From: AC-38 sp033856025
GTDB taxonomy: Bacteria; Actinomycetota; Thermoleophilia; Solirubrobacterales; Solirubrobacteraceae
NCBI GenBank assembly: GCA_033856025.1
Contig: JAWVFQ010000034.1
Location: 18,160 to 82,159 of the forward strand
Reading direction: 5' to 3'
Length of the DNA stretch: 64,000 nucleotides
The notes beneath the pieces are model-generated. The model saw only the letters and a list, made by a program, of their open reading frames with translations, was not told the origin of the DNA and ran no database searches. Shown piece by piece: positions 25,321 to 33,294 of the stretch. The position numbers and the translations under genes were made by a program. Every line of letters begins with the position of its first letter. Within the stretch, counting starts at the first letter, position 1.

Positions 25321-26151
25321 GTGGACGACTCGCGCGACGACGACCCGCTCGGCGGGGACCCGCTGCCGCCGCCCCCCGAGCCGCCGCCGCTCCCCGAGGA
25401 CCCGGCCGGACCGCCCTCGATCTCCGACGAGCCCGGAGCGGCCCCGCCGCCGCCCGCGTACCCGCCGCCTCCGCCTCCGCCGCCCCCGCCTCCGCACGGC
25501 TACGCGCCTCCGGGCCCGCCGGCGCCCGGATACCCGCCGGCGCCCGGATACCCGCCGGCGCCCGGCTACCCGCCGCCCGGCTACTACGCGCCGCCGATGC
25601 CCTACCAGCCGCCGCCGCCCGCCCTGAAGGGACCCAACGGGCAGCCGGTGTTCAAGGGCCGCGAGTGCGCGACGTGGGGCGCCCGGGCCGGGGCGTATCT
25701 GCTCGACCTGCTGATCGCGTTCCTCATCCCGCTCGCCGTCGGCATCCCGCTCGCGGCCAGCGGGGTCACGGGCCTGGAGATCGCCGGCGGGATCCTCATC
25801 GGCGGCGCGGTCCTCATCTCCTACCCGCTCTACTCGGCCGTGCTGGAGGCCCGCTCCGGCGCCCGCAACGGCCAGACCTTCGGCAAGCAGGTCACCGGCA
25901 TCCGGGTGGTCCGCGACAACGGCGAGACGGTGACGCTCGGCTTCGCGCTGCTGCGCGAGCTGGCCGTGCGCTGGCTGCTGATCGGCGCCGTCGGAGGGTT
26001 CTTCTTCTTCCCGCCCTTCCTCGACCTCCTGTGGCCGATCTGGGACGAGAGCAATCGCGCGCTGCACGACATGGTCGTGTCCAGCCACGTCGTCTACGCC
26101 GACGACGCGCAGCCCCCGACCACCGCCGAGTCCACGGGCCTCCCGGGCTAG
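25321..26151 (+). CDS. RDD-family membrane protein with proline-rich N-terminus
   Basis: A 276-residue protein. Residues 1-~100 are acidic then Pro/Gly/Tyr-rich with PGYPPA repeats, followed by an RDD domain: ATWGARAGAYLLDLLIAFLI, ISYPLYSAVLEARSGARNGQ, TFGKQVTGIRVVRDNGETV and LLWPIWDESNRALHDMVV. RDD proteins are membrane proteins of mostly unknown role, some linked to Na+ transport. The stop TAG shares CTAG with the stop of the convergent murein endopeptidase. Confidence 0.85.
   Translation: MDDSRDDDPLGGDPLPPPPEPPPLPEDPAGPPSISDEPGAAPPPPAYPPPPPPPPPPPHGYAPPGPPAPGYPPAPGYPPAPGYPPPGYYAPPMPYQPPPPALKGPNGQPVFKGRECATWGARAGAYLLDLLIAFLIPLAVGIPLAASGVTGLEIAGGILIGGAVLISYPLYSAVLEARSGARNGQTFGKQVTGIRVVRDNGETVTLGFALLRELAVRWLLIGAVGGFFFFPPFLDLLWPIWDESNRALHDMVVSSHVVYADDAQPPTTAESTGLPG
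25516..25584 (+). repeat. 18-bp tandem repeat inside the RDD gene
   Basis: Three 18-bp units starting CCGCCGGCGCCCGG at 25516, 25534 and 25552, the third with one mismatch, and a shortened fourth unit to 25584. They encode PPAPGY repeats in the disordered N-terminal region. Length variation between strains would be expected. Confidence 0.85.
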
Positions 26152-26783
26152 GGCGCGACGCGCACGTGCATGTGCGTGTCGTGGTAGCGCAGCGGGATGA
26201 CCACGCCGCGCGGTCCCCACAGCAGCAGCCGCTCGTAGAGCAGGGGTGACACGAACACGTACTGGGCGCCGGCGCTCACGAACGCGTCCACCAGCTCCTG
26301 CGCCCGGGCGTTGTCGACCTCCTCGGGCACGTCGGCCGGGCACTCGCAGCCGTCGTCGCGGGGATACAGCACGTCGGCGTCCCGGCCGTTCTGGTGGGAC
26401 GCGTGGCCCAGCCCGCCGTAGCGCCGCCCGAACGGGCCGCCGCGGGTCAGCGACAGGTCGGCCACGCCGATGCGCGCCATCTCCGGATGGCGCAGCCGGT
26501 AGGTCTCCAGCACGCACTCCACGGTCAGGACCAGCCTCTCCGTCCCGTAGCGCCGGAAGGCCGGGTTCGGGCCGAACCGGCCCGGGAAGTTCCACGTGAA
26601 CGCGTAGTCGGAGTCCGCGGGGAAGGGGACCCCGCGCACCAGCCGTCCGTGCGAGGGCGTGCCCACGGCGCGTGAGCCCGCGGTGAGCATCGACCGCGGG
26701 ATCCGGCAGTCCGGCGGGAACGCCACGGCATGGGCGGGCGCCGCGCCCACCAGGAGCGCAAGCAGTGCGAGCACGACAAGCAT
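26148..26783 (-). CDS. Penicillin-insensitive murein endopeptidase-like (MepA, M74)
   Basis: A 211-residue exported zinc peptidase. The signal peptide is MLVVLALLALLVGAAPAHA. The M74/LAS signature GHASHQNGRDADVLYPR near residue 115 carries His and Asp zinc ligands, and YHDTHMHVRV at the C-terminus gives the other histidines. It should cleave peptide cross-links in peptidoglycan. I chose ATG 26783 because the signal peptide follows directly. The stop overlaps the convergent RDD stop in CTAG. Confidence 0.85.
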   Translation of the reverse strand: MLVVLALLALLVGAAPAHAVAFPPDCRIPRSMLTAGSRAVGTPSHGRLVRGVPFPADSDYAFTWNFPGRFGPNPAFRRYGTERLVLTVECVLETYRLRHPEMARIGVADLSLTRGGPFGRRYGGLGHASHQNGRDADVLYPRDDGCECPADVPEEVDNARAQELVDAFVSAGAQYVFVSPLLYERLLLWGPRGVVIPLRYHDTHMHVRVAP

Positions 26784-26815
26784 CAGGACAGGATGACGCC
26801 CGCCGGGGCCTGGCG

Positions 26816-26821
26816 TAGCCT
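26816..26821 (+). promoter_or_regulatory. -10 box of a putative leaderless promoter (RemA-like gene)
   Basis: TAGCCT ends 6 nt before ATG 26828. No ribosome binding site lies in between. Confidence 0.55.
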
Positions 26822-26827
26822 TGGCCC

Positions 26828-27085
26828 ATGGCACCGCGGATGGTCCACCTGGGTTATGGGAAGTGGGTGCGCGCCGACCGCGTGTTCGCCGTGGTCCCGC
26901 TGGAGGCCGGCGAGCGCGGGGACGGCCGGCGGACGTACGTCCACGTCGAGGGACTGGCCGAGCCGCTTGTGGCGTCACGCTCCGAACGCGCGATCCTCAG
27001 CGACGTCGAGGCCGCGGTGGCCGAGGCCGCCGGGGTGCCGCGCCGCAAGCGCTCGCGCGGCGGGCAGGAAGAGCTCTTCTCCTAG
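26828..27085 (+). CDS. RemA/DUF370-like small DNA-binding protein
   Basis: An 85-residue protein. The segment MVHLGYGKWVRADRVFAVV resembles the start of RemA/DUF370 proteins (IxIGFGNxVxANRIxAIV), and YVHVEGLAEPLVASRSERAI fits their second half. RemA of Bacillus forms DNA-binding rings that activate matrix and osmoprotection genes. The basic C-terminus (PRRKRSRGGQEELFS) is unusual. Recognition is by pattern only, so the assignment is tentative. Confidence 0.55.
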   Translation: MAPRMVHLGYGKWVRADRVFAVVPLEAGERGDGRRTYVHVEGLAEPLVASRSERAILSDVEAAVAEAAGVPRRKRSRGGQEELFS

Positions 27086-27089
27086 GGCG

Positions 27090-27335
27090 CTACTGCCCGG
27101 CGTCGGCGGCCGCGGGGCCCTCGCCCTCCCAGTCGCCCGCGACCTCCTCGGCCTCGGACTCGCCGCCGGCCTCGGCGCCGGGGACGCTGGAGTCCTGCTG
27201 CTTGGCCTTCCACTCCGAGCGCGTGTCGTCGATGTGCTCGCCGACCTCGTCGGAGCGGGCCTCCATGTCCTCGATCGAGGACTCCATCTCGCCGGTCGCC
27301 GCCTGCACGGCGTCGTCGCGTTCTTCGTTCTCCAT
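27090..27335 (-). CDS. Small acidic hypothetical protein
   Basis: An 81-residue, strongly acidic protein (EERDDAVQAATGEMESSIED) with a predicted N-terminal helix or coiled coil and a low-complexity Gly/Ala/Glu tail. No membrane segment, signal or cysteine is present. I do not recognise it. It lies between the RemA-like gene and a basic small protein, divergent from the latter. Confidence 0.5.
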   Translation of the reverse strand: MENEERDDAVQAATGEMESSIEDMEARSDEVGEHIDDTRSEWKAKQQDSSVPGAEAGGESEAEEVAGDWEGEGPAAADAGQ

Positions 27336-27436
27336 GCCGGCGACGTACCCGCGAGGCGCTCACCCGACTCTCCTCAGTTTGGCGCGAGGTTTGACGGGAA
27401 CGACAGACTCACCCCCAACCACCGAGGAGCCAGGAC

Positions 27437-27856
27437 ATGTCGAAACTTCGAAAGAGCCGCAAGACCGGCGCGGCCGCGGCGGTCGCCAAGGCCGTCACCG
27501 TCTACAACGCCGCCAAGCCGGTGGCCGGAGCCGTCAAGTCGTTCCGCCGCGCCCGCGCCGGCAAGGCGCTGGGCCGCCGGGGCAAGTCCCGCCGCCCCGC
27601 CGTGATGCTCCTCGGGCTGCTCGGGATCGGCGCCGCCGCCGCGGCGGCGAAGAAGCGCGGCGGCTCCGACGACCTCGGCTACGGCCCGCCCAACGAGAGC
27701 CATCCCAGCCATGAGACCCTCGCGCCGTCCAAGGCCGCCGCGGGGCAGGGCACCAACGGCGAGTCGGCCGCCGCGAGCGGCGGGGGCGAGGAGTCCTCCG
27801 TGGCCGCCGGGCCTCCGGGCGACGACGCCGGGACCGACGAGCCCGGGCGCGAGTAG
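27437..27856 (+). CDS. Small hypothetical protein, basic N-terminus and acidic tail
   Basis: A 139-residue protein. The first ~60 residues are Lys/Arg/Ala-rich (KLRKSRKTGAAAAVAKAVTV), then a short hydrophobic stretch (VMLLGLLGIGAAAAAA, ~residues 56-71), then a disordered Gly/Ser/Glu tail. It could be a membrane-associated or nucleoid-associated protein. GAGGAG at 27423-27428 precedes the ATG by 8 nt, so this gene, unlike many neighbours, has a normal leader. Confidence 0.6.
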   Translation: MSKLRKSRKTGAAAAVAKAVTVYNAAKPVAGAVKSFRRARAGKALGRRGKSRRPAVMLLGLLGIGAAAAAAKKRGGSDDLGYGPPNESHPSHETLAPSKAAAGQGTNGESAAASGGGEESSVAAGPPGDDAGTDEPGRE

Positions 27857-27859
27857 CGC

Positions 27860-28210
27860 CTAGCCGGAGCCGGCCCCGCCGTCGGACGGCGGGGCGCCTT
27901 CGGGCTCCAACGCCAGGCCGGCGGCGGACCAGGCCTCGATGCCGCCGGCCAGGTTGTGGGCGTCCCAGCCGGCCATCCGGAACGCCTCGGCGGCCATCGC
28001 CGACCGCGCGCCGGTGCGGCAGGCGAAGACGACGGGGCGGTCGCGCGGGATCGACTCGGCCGCCTCGTTCAGCGCGCCCATGGCCACGTGCCGGGCTCCG
28101 GGGAACCGCCCGTCCTCGTCCAGCTCGGCCGGCTCGCGCACGTCCACGATCAACCATCCCTCCTCGCGCGCGCCCCGCTCGGCCTCGGCGGGCGTGATGT
28201 CGGCGTCCAT
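27860..28210 (-). CDS. Rhodanese-like sulfurtransferase domain protein
   Basis: A 116-residue single rhodanese domain. The active-site Cys lies in VFACRTGARSAMAAE, a CRTGARS loop typical of single-domain rhodaneses. LIVDVREPAELDEDGRFPGA is the CH2A motif region. It may carry sulfur as a persulfide. The start ATG 28210 follows a TAGCCT box whose TAG is the stop of the carboxylase gene. Confidence 0.85.
   Translation of the reverse strand: MDADITPAEAERGAREEGWLIVDVREPAELDEDGRFPGARHVAMGALNEAAESIPRDRPVVFACRTGARSAMAAEAFRMAGWDAHNLAGGIEAWSAAGLALEPEGAPPSDGGAGSG
27873..27895 (+). terminator. Possible stem-loop after the basic small gene
   Basis: A perfect 9-bp stem (GCCCCGCCG / CGGCGGGGC) with loop TCGGA begins 17 nt after the stop at 27856. 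It lies inside the 3' end of the convergent rhodanese gene and has no U tract, so it is only a candidate. Confidence 0.4.
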
Positions 28211-28218
28211 GGTCCGAC

Positions 28219-28224
28219 AGGCTA
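28219..28224 (-). promoter_or_regulatory. -10 box built on the carboxylase stop codon
   Basis: TAGCCT on the minus strand, 8 nt before the rhodanese ATG at 28210. Its first three bases (28224-28222) are the stop codon of the upstream carboxyltransferase gene. Confidence 0.55.
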
Positions 28225-29784
28225 GGGCCTGAGCCCTCGCGCCTTGGGTCCCGCCGGGAGCTCCTGGAGCACGAGCTCGTGGGCGCGGGCCGCCCAGTCG
28301 CACAGCAGCGGCCGGGTGTCGCGCGGGTCGATGATGTCCTCGACGCTGAAGCGCTCCGCGGTGCGAAACGGCGAGCGCACGGCATCCAGGCGTTCGCGGA
28401 TCTCCTCGCGCAGCGCCACCGGGTCCTCCGCCGCCTCCAGCTCGCGCCGGTAGGCGGCCTCGATCCCGCCCTCCACCGGCAGCGAGCCCCAGTCGCCGCT
28501 CGGCCAGGCGTAGCGCAGGTTCAGCCGCGAGCCGTCGCCGTGGCCGGCGCCCGCGATCCCGAACACCTTGCGCACGAGGACCGAGACCCACGGGACGCTG
28601 GCCTGGTGGACGGCGTACAGCGCGCGCGCCCCGCGGCGGATCGTCCCCGCCTTCTCGGACTCCGTCCCGATCACGAAGCCCGGCTGGTCGACGAAGTTGA
28701 CGACCGGCAGGTGGAACTGGTCGCACAGGTCGACGAACCGGGCGAGCTTGTCCGACGCCGCCGCGGTCAGCCCGCCGCCGTAGTGCGCGGGATCCGAGGC
28801 CAGCACGCCGACGGGCCGTCCGCCTAGCCGGGCCAGGCACGTGATGGTGGAGCGGCCGTGCTGGCGCCCGATCTCGAAGACGGACCCGCGATCCAGCACC
28901 GCGTCGAGGACCGCGCGCATCTTGTAGGTCTGGCGGCGGTCGCGGGGGACGATCGACAGCAGCGACTCCTCGCGGCGGTCCACCGGGTCGCCGGCATCCA
29001 GGACCGGCGGCGCCTCCCACACGCTGGTGGGCAGGTAGGAGAGGAAGCGCCGCAGCTGGTCGAAGGCGTCCTCCTCGTCGGTCGCCTCGTTGTCCACCGC
29101 GCCCGCGCGGGTCTGGGCGCGCGCGCCGCCCAGCGCCTCCTTGTCCGGCGACTCGCCCATCGCCGCGGCCACGACCGGGGGCCCGGCCACGAACAGCTGC
29201 GCGGTCCCGCGAACGATGACGCTGAAGTGCGACGTCACGACGCGCGCCGCGCCCAGCCCCGCGGTCGGCCCGAGGGCGGCCGCGACGACCGGCACGACGT
29301 TGAGGTTCTCCACCACCAGCTCGAAGCCGGGCAGGGGAGGGACGTAGGAGAAGCCCATCGTCTCCAGCGTCTTGACGCTCCCGCCGCCGCCGGTGCCGTC
29401 GACCAGCCGCACGAGCGGGATGCGCAGGTCGTGCGCCGCACGCTCGGCCCAGACCATCTTCTGCCAGATCGCCGCGTCGGCGGCGCCTCCGCGAACCGTG
29501 AAGTCGTCGGCCTGCAGCGCGGCGCGCCGGCCGGCGATCCGCCCCGTCCCGACCACGCAGTTGGCTGGCAGGAAGTCCTCGAGCTCGCCGTCGGAGCCGT
29601 ACGTCGCCGAGCCCGCCAGCGCGCCCGTCTCGTGGAACGAACCGGCGTCCAGCAGCCGCTCCACGCGCTCGCGCACGGTGAGCCGCCCGCTCGCGTGCTG
29701 GCGGGCCACGCGCTCCTCGCCGCCCATCCGCCGCGCGAGCGCCTCGCGGCGGCGCAGCTCCTCCAGCTCCGGTTCCCAGCTCAC
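28222..29784 (-). CDS. Acyl-CoA carboxylase beta subunit (carboxyltransferase)
   Basis: A 520-residue biotin-dependent carboxyltransferase of the PccB/MccB type. It shows the N-terminal crotonase-like fold (RIPLVRLVDGTGGGGSVKT, SHFSVIVRGTAQLFVAGPP) and the C-terminal half with PVVNFVDQPGFVIGTESEKA and VRKVFGIAGAGHGDG. It would carboxylate propionyl-, acetyl- or another acyl-CoA together with a biotin-carrying alpha subunit that is not in this window. The GTG at 29784 follows TAACGT by 8 nt; the longer open frame upstream is antisense to the next genes. Confidence 0.9.
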   Translation of the reverse strand: MSWEPELEELRRREALARRMGGEERVARQHASGRLTVRERVERLLDAGSFHETGALAGSATYGSDGELEDFLPANCVVGTGRIAGRRAALQADDFTVRGGAADAAIWQKMVWAERAAHDLRIPLVRLVDGTGGGGSVKTLETMGFSYVPPLPGFELVVENLNVVPVVAAALGPTAGLGAARVVTSHFSVIVRGTAQLFVAGPPVVAAAMGESPDKEALGGARAQTRAGAVDNEATDEEDAFDQLRRFLSYLPTSVWEAPPVLDAGDPVDRREESLLSIVPRDRRQTYKMRAVLDAVLDRGSVFEIGRQHGRSTITCLARLGGRPVGVLASDPAHYGGGLTAAASDKLARFVDLCDQFHLPVVNFVDQPGFVIGTESEKAGTIRRGARALYAVHQASVPWVSVLVRKVFGIAGAGHGDGSRLNLRYAWPSGDWGSLPVEGGIEAAYRRELEAAEDPVALREEIRERLDAVRSPFRTAERFSVEDIIDPRDTRPLLCDWAARAHELVLQELPAGPKARGLRP

Positions 29785-29792
29785 GACGCGGG

Positions 29793-29802
29793 ACGTTACA
29801 GT
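29793..29802. promoter_or_regulatory. Overlapping divergent -10 boxes (carboxylase / lactone oxidase)
   Basis: Minus strand TAACGT (29798-29793) lies 8 nt before GTG 29784. Plus strand TACAGT (29797-29802) lies 6 nt before ATG 29809. The boxes share their first two positions, and the start codons are 24 bp apart. Confidence 0.55.
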
Positions 29803-29808
29803 CGGCGC

Positions 29809-31110
29809 ATGTGGCGCAACTGGGCCGGCGACCAGCACTGCGCGCCGTTCGCGCGGGTCGACGCGGTCTCGCGGGAGGACGTCGTGGACACGGTCAAGCG
29901 GGCCGCCGACGCCGGGCGCACCGTGCGGGCCGTCGGCTCCGGCCACAGCTTCAGCGACGTCGCGCTGACCAACGGCCACCAGGTGTCGCTGGACGCGCTG
30001 GACCGGGTGATCGACGTGGACCGCGAGTCGGGGCTCGTGCGCGTGGAGGCGGGCGTCTCCATCCACGCGCTCAACCGCCGCCTGTGGGAGCACGGCCTGG
30101 CCGTGGAGAACCTGGGCGACATCGATCGCCAGTCCCTCGCCGGCGCGATCGCCACCGCCACGCACGGGACGGGCGCCCGGCTGCGCAACATCGGCGCCAA
30201 CGTGGTGGCCGCGGAGGTGGTGACCGGGGACGGGAGCCTGGTGGAGGTAGACGGCGGCGAGGCCCTGCTGGCCGTGCGGGCGAACCTGGGGGCGCTGGGG
30301 ATCGTCACCGCGCTCACGCTGCGGGCCGTCCCGGCGTTCGTCCTGGAGGGCCGGGACGCCCCCGAGCCGCTGGAGGAGGTCCTCGCCTCCCTGGACGAGC
30401 GCTTCGACGTCAACGACCACTTCGAGTTCTACTTCTTCCCCCACTCCGACATCGCGCTGACGCGGACCAACAACCGCACCGACGGCGCCCCGCGCCCGCG
30501 CTCCCCGCGCCATGCCTGGCGCGACGACGTCCTGCTGGGCAACCACGTGTTCCACGCCGCGTGCCTGGCCGGGCGCGTCATGCCGCGGCGCATCCCGGCG
30601 ATCAACCGGTTCGTGTCGCGCCAGATCGGCCACACGCGCCGGGTGGAGCGCTCCTACGAGATCTTCGCCTCGCCCCGGCTGGTGCGCTTCACGGAGATGG
30701 AGTACGCGCTGCCCCGGGCCAGGCTGCCCGAGGCGATCCGCGGCGTGCGCGAGCTGATCGACCGCGAGGGCTTCGCCGTGCCCTTCCCCTGCGAGGTCCG
30801 GGCGGTCGCGCCCGACGACGCCTGCCTGTCCACGGCGCACGGGCGCGAGACGGGCTACCTGGCGGTCCACATGTTCAAGGGCATGGCCTGGGAGCCCTAC
30901 TTCCGCGCGGTCGAGGCGCTGATGGACGGGCTGGACGGCCGCCCGCACTGGGGCAAGCGCCACTTCCAGACCGCGGCCACGCTGGCGCCGCGCTACCCGG
31001 AGTGGGACCGCTTCCAGGCCGTGCGCGCCCGCATGGACCCGGAGGGTCGGTTCTCCAACGCCTACACGGACCGGGTGCTGGGCCGCGTCGGCGTCCCCGC
31101 GGCCGCCTAG
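29809..31110 (+). CDS. FAD-linked sugar-lactone oxidase (D-arabinono-1,4-lactone oxidase family)
   Basis: A 433-residue FAD-binding PCMH protein with a C-terminal ALO domain. The FAD motif is VRAVGSGHSFSDVALTNGHQ near residue 45, and GAIATATHGTGARLRNIGAN follows. The C-terminal HWGKRH motif is characteristic of the ALO/GULO group. It probably oxidises an aldono-lactone or polyol. No signal peptide is seen. It is convergent with the alanine-racemase-like gene, sharing CTAG as stops; that pairing suggests a common pathway. Confidence 0.88.
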   Translation: MWRNWAGDQHCAPFARVDAVSREDVVDTVKRAADAGRTVRAVGSGHSFSDVALTNGHQVSLDALDRVIDVDRESGLVRVEAGVSIHALNRRLWEHGLAVENLGDIDRQSLAGAIATATHGTGARLRNIGANVVAAEVVTGDGSLVEVDGGEALLAVRANLGALGIVTALTLRAVPAFVLEGRDAPEPLEEVLASLDERFDVNDHFEFYFFPHSDIALTRTNNRTDGAPRPRSPRHAWRDDVLLGNHVFHAACLAGRVMPRRIPAINRFVSRQIGHTRRVERSYEIFASPRLVRFTEMEYALPRARLPEAIRGVRELIDREGFAVPFPCEVRAVAPDDACLSTAHGRETGYLAVHMFKGMAWEPYFRAVEALMDGLDGRPHWGKRHFQTAATLAPRYPEWDRFQAVRARMDPEGRFSNAYTDRVLGRVGVPAAA

Positions 31111-32297
31111 AGGAAGGTCTTGCGCTCGCCCCGGTAGGTGGGGACCTCGTCCACCACCGCGTCGCCCTCCACCAGGTAGAGCCGGTCGAAGCGCTCGCAC
31201 ATCTCGCCCGCCTTGGCGTGGCGCATCCACACGCGGTCGCCGACCGCCAGTTCGCGTGCGCCGGCGCCCAGCAGCGGCGTCTGGACCTCGCCCGCGCCCT
31301 CCTGGGGGTCCAGGCGAAGTCCCTCGGGCCGCCAGGGGCGGGGCAGCCGGGCCGCGTCGCCGGGCCCCGACGCCAGGTAGCCGCCGCCCAGCGCGGTGGC
31401 GATCGACCGCGCCGGCTTGCGGACGATCGGCAGCGCGAACAGCGCCGCCGGCCGCGGCGCGAAGGCACGGTAGGCGTCGAACAGCGTGGGGCCGTAGAGG
31501 CCCGAGCCCGCCGCGATCTCGGTCACCGCCGCCTCGCGCGTCGTGGTGTGCAGCGAGCCCGTCCCGCCCCCGTTGACGAAGCGCAGCGGGGCCACGTCGC
31601 GCACGGCGGCCACGACCTCGGCCCGGCGCGCCGCCAGCTCGCGCGCCGACATCCGCTGGATCGCGCGCAGCGCCAGGCCCCGCGCCGGGTGTCCCGGCGG
31701 CCGGTCGCCCACACCCGCGATCTGGGCCTCGTAGGCCATGACCCCGTCCAGCTCGACCTCGGGGCGCCCGGCGATCTCGCGCGCCAGCGCGGCCGCCGCC
31801 GCGGGCGTCCGCACGGGCGAGCGCTTGGCCCCGATCCGCACCCGTCCGCCCAGCGGCGCCCAGCCGGCGTCGACGTCGATGCAAACGCGCACGGGCCCCG
31901 CCGCCCCCGGCCCGATCGCCCGCGCGATCCAGTCCAGGCCGGCCGTCGAGTCGACCATCACCGTCACGCGCTCGCGCGCCTCCCCGGACGCCAGCTCGCG
32001 CAGGGCGGCGCGGTCAACGGTCGGATACGCGACCACCAGGTCGTCCCAGCCCAGTCCGGCCAGCCACAGCGCCTCGGGCAGCGTGAAGGCCAGCGTTCCC
32101 GCCCATCCGGGCCGCTGCAGCACACGCGCCTGAACCTCCCGGCAGCGCAGCGACTTGGAGGCCAGGCGGATGGGCTTCCCGCCGGCTCGGCGCTCCATGT
32201 CGGCCGCGTTTGACCACAGCGCGTCGAGGTCGAGCACCGCGAACGGCGGGTCCAGTTCTGCCGTCGCGCGATCGAGCCGGTCCACCGAACCGACCAT
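31107..32297 (-). CDS. Alanine-racemase-fold PLP enzyme (amino acid deaminase/aldolase-like)
   Basis: A 396-residue protein of the D-threonine aldolase/D-serine dehydratase-like family. The PLP lysine is probably in RLASKSLRCREV near residue 48. The barrel shows VCIDVDAGWAPLGG and RFVNGGGTGSLHTTTRE. The C-terminal region WMRHAKAGEMCERFDRLYLV is the typical beta domain with metal ligands. Exact substrate unknown. It lies next to a lactone oxidase, and its ATG (32297) is divergent from the c-di-AMP riboswitch. Confidence 0.8.
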   Translation of the reverse strand: MVGSVDRLDRATAELDPPFAVLDLDALWSNAADMERRAGGKPIRLASKSLRCREVQARVLQRPGWAGTLAFTLPEALWLAGLGWDDLVVAYPTVDRAALRELASGEARERVTVMVDSTAGLDWIARAIGPGAAGPVRVCIDVDAGWAPLGGRVRIGAKRSPVRTPAAAAALAREIAGRPEVELDGVMAYEAQIAGVGDRPPGHPARGLALRAIQRMSARELAARRAEVVAAVRDVAPLRFVNGGGTGSLHTTTREAAVTEIAAGSGLYGPTLFDAYRAFAPRPAALFALPIVRKPARSIATALGGGYLASGPGDAARLPRPWRPEGLRLDPQEGAGEVQTPLLGAGARELAVGDRVWMRHAKAGEMCERFDRLYLVEGDAVVDEVPTYRGERKTFL

Positions 32298-32327
32298 ATC
32301 GCCCGCCCTTTGCGCTAGCCTGCCGCA

Positions 32328-32483
32328 CTGAAACCAGCCGAATCCCGTGGGTCACGGTCCGCGGGAACGGGGGAACCAACAGGGCCCGGATGGTCCGGGG
32401 CGAATCGCAACATCCGTTGCGTAGCGCGATCTCTTTCCGCGCGAGCCCGACAGCTAACCCCGTAGGCGCCGGAAGAGAAGGGG
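32328..32483 (+). ncRNA. c-di-AMP riboswitch (ydaO-yuaA type)
   Basis: The leader of the NlpC/P60-like gene carries the conserved blocks of the ydaO motif in order: GAATCCCGTGGGTCACGG near 32340, GGGGGAACCAA near 32370, GGGGCGAATCG near 32397, TTGCGTAGCGC near 32417 and GAGCCCGACAGCTAACCCCG near 32443 followed by TAGGC. A TAGCCT -10 box (32316-32321) places transcription start at about 32328. In actinobacteria this class commonly controls secreted wall hydrolases, as here; c-di-AMP usually turns expression off. Exact ends are estimates. Confidence 0.88.
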
Positions 32484-32489
32484 TTTCCG

Positions 32490-33284
32490 TTGTTCGCACA
32501 CATACGCGTCATGCGTCGCGCCGCCGCGGTGGCGGCGCTCGCTCTCGCAGTGCTTCCCGCCGTCGCCCACGCGGGCCTGGGCGACCGCGTCCTGCGCCTG
32601 GGCTCCAAGGGGTCCGACGTGCGCGCGCTCCAGGGCTACCTGGATGCCGCCGGCTACACGCTGAACCAGACCGGGCGCTATGACCGCGCCACGCGGGGGC
32701 GCGTCCAGTCCTTCCAGAACGACTTCGGCCTGAGCGCCACCGGCGTGGTGACTCCCGGGATCGCCAAGATGATCCGCGTGACCGCCACGGCGCCTCCGGG
32801 CTACGGCGGCACCGCCTACGCCCCCATCTCGACCCGCCCCTCCGGTCCGGCCCCCGCCAACCTCAAGGTCGTGCCGGGCAACCGGGCGCGCGTCCTGGCC
32901 GACGGGACGGCCGCCGCCCCCGCCAACGCGCCCGACGAGATCAAGCGGATCATCGCCTCGGGCAACGAGATCGCCAAGCTCCCCTACAAGTGGGGCGGCG
33001 GGCACAGCACCTGGCGCGACACGGGCTACGACTGCACGGGCTCCACGACCTACGCGCTGCGCACGACGTTCCGCCGCGGGCGCTTCCCGACCTTCGGCTA
33101 CTCGACGTGGCAGCTGCCGGGCCCGGGCCAGTGGCTGACGGTCTACGCGTCCAGCTACCACGTGTACATGGTGGTTGCGGGCCTGCGCTACGACACCAGC
33201 GGCCTGCGGGTCGCCGGGTCGCGCTGGACGACGCAGTCGCGCTCCAACGGCGGGTTCGTCGCCCGCCATCCCGTCGGGTTCTAA
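32490..33284 (+). CDS. Secreted NlpC/P60-like hydrolase with peptidoglycan-binding domain
   Basis: A 264-residue exported protein. The signal peptide (RRAAAVAALALAVLPAVAHA) ends near residue 28. A PG_binding_1 domain covers ~38-90 (LGSKGSDVRALQGYLDAAGY, ATRGRVQSFQNDFGLSATG). The C-terminal domain has the NlpC/P60-like Cys in YDCTGSTTYAL (~181) and a His in SSYHVYMVVAG. It should cleave wall peptides. The TTG at 32490 is chosen because AGAAGGGG at 32476-32483 is correctly spaced; ATG 32511 is 27 nt from it. Controlled by the preceding c-di-AMP riboswitch. Confidence 0.85.
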   Translation: MFAHIRVMRRAAAVAALALAVLPAVAHAGLGDRVLRLGSKGSDVRALQGYLDAAGYTLNQTGRYDRATRGRVQSFQNDFGLSATGVVTPGIAKMIRVTATAPPGYGGTAYAPISTRPSGPAPANLKVVPGNRARVLADGTAAAPANAPDEIKRIIASGNEIAKLPYKWGGGHSTWRDTGYDCTGSTTYALRTTFRRGRFPTFGYSTWQLPGPGQWLTVYASSYHVYMVVAGLRYDTSGLRVAGSRWTTQSRSNGGFVARHPVGF

Positions 33285-33287
33285 CCT
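33282..33287 (+). promoter_or_regulatory. -10 box built on the hydrolase stop codon
   Basis: TAACCT ends 7 nt before ATG 33295. The TAA is the stop codon of the upstream hydrolase gene, so the lipoprotein gene may escape riboswitch control through its own leaderless promoter. Confidence 0.5.
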
Positions 33288-33294
33288 CCGGCAC

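Noticed and set aside
25516..25584. Tandem repeat considered as a CRISPR-like or regulatory array
   Set aside because: Units are contiguous, without spacers, in frame, and encode PPAPGY.
29785..31884. N-terminal extension of the carboxyltransferase frame (~700 residues)
   Set aside because: It is antisense to the lactone oxidase and the racemase-like gene; similarity begins at GTG 29784, where a -10 box also fits.
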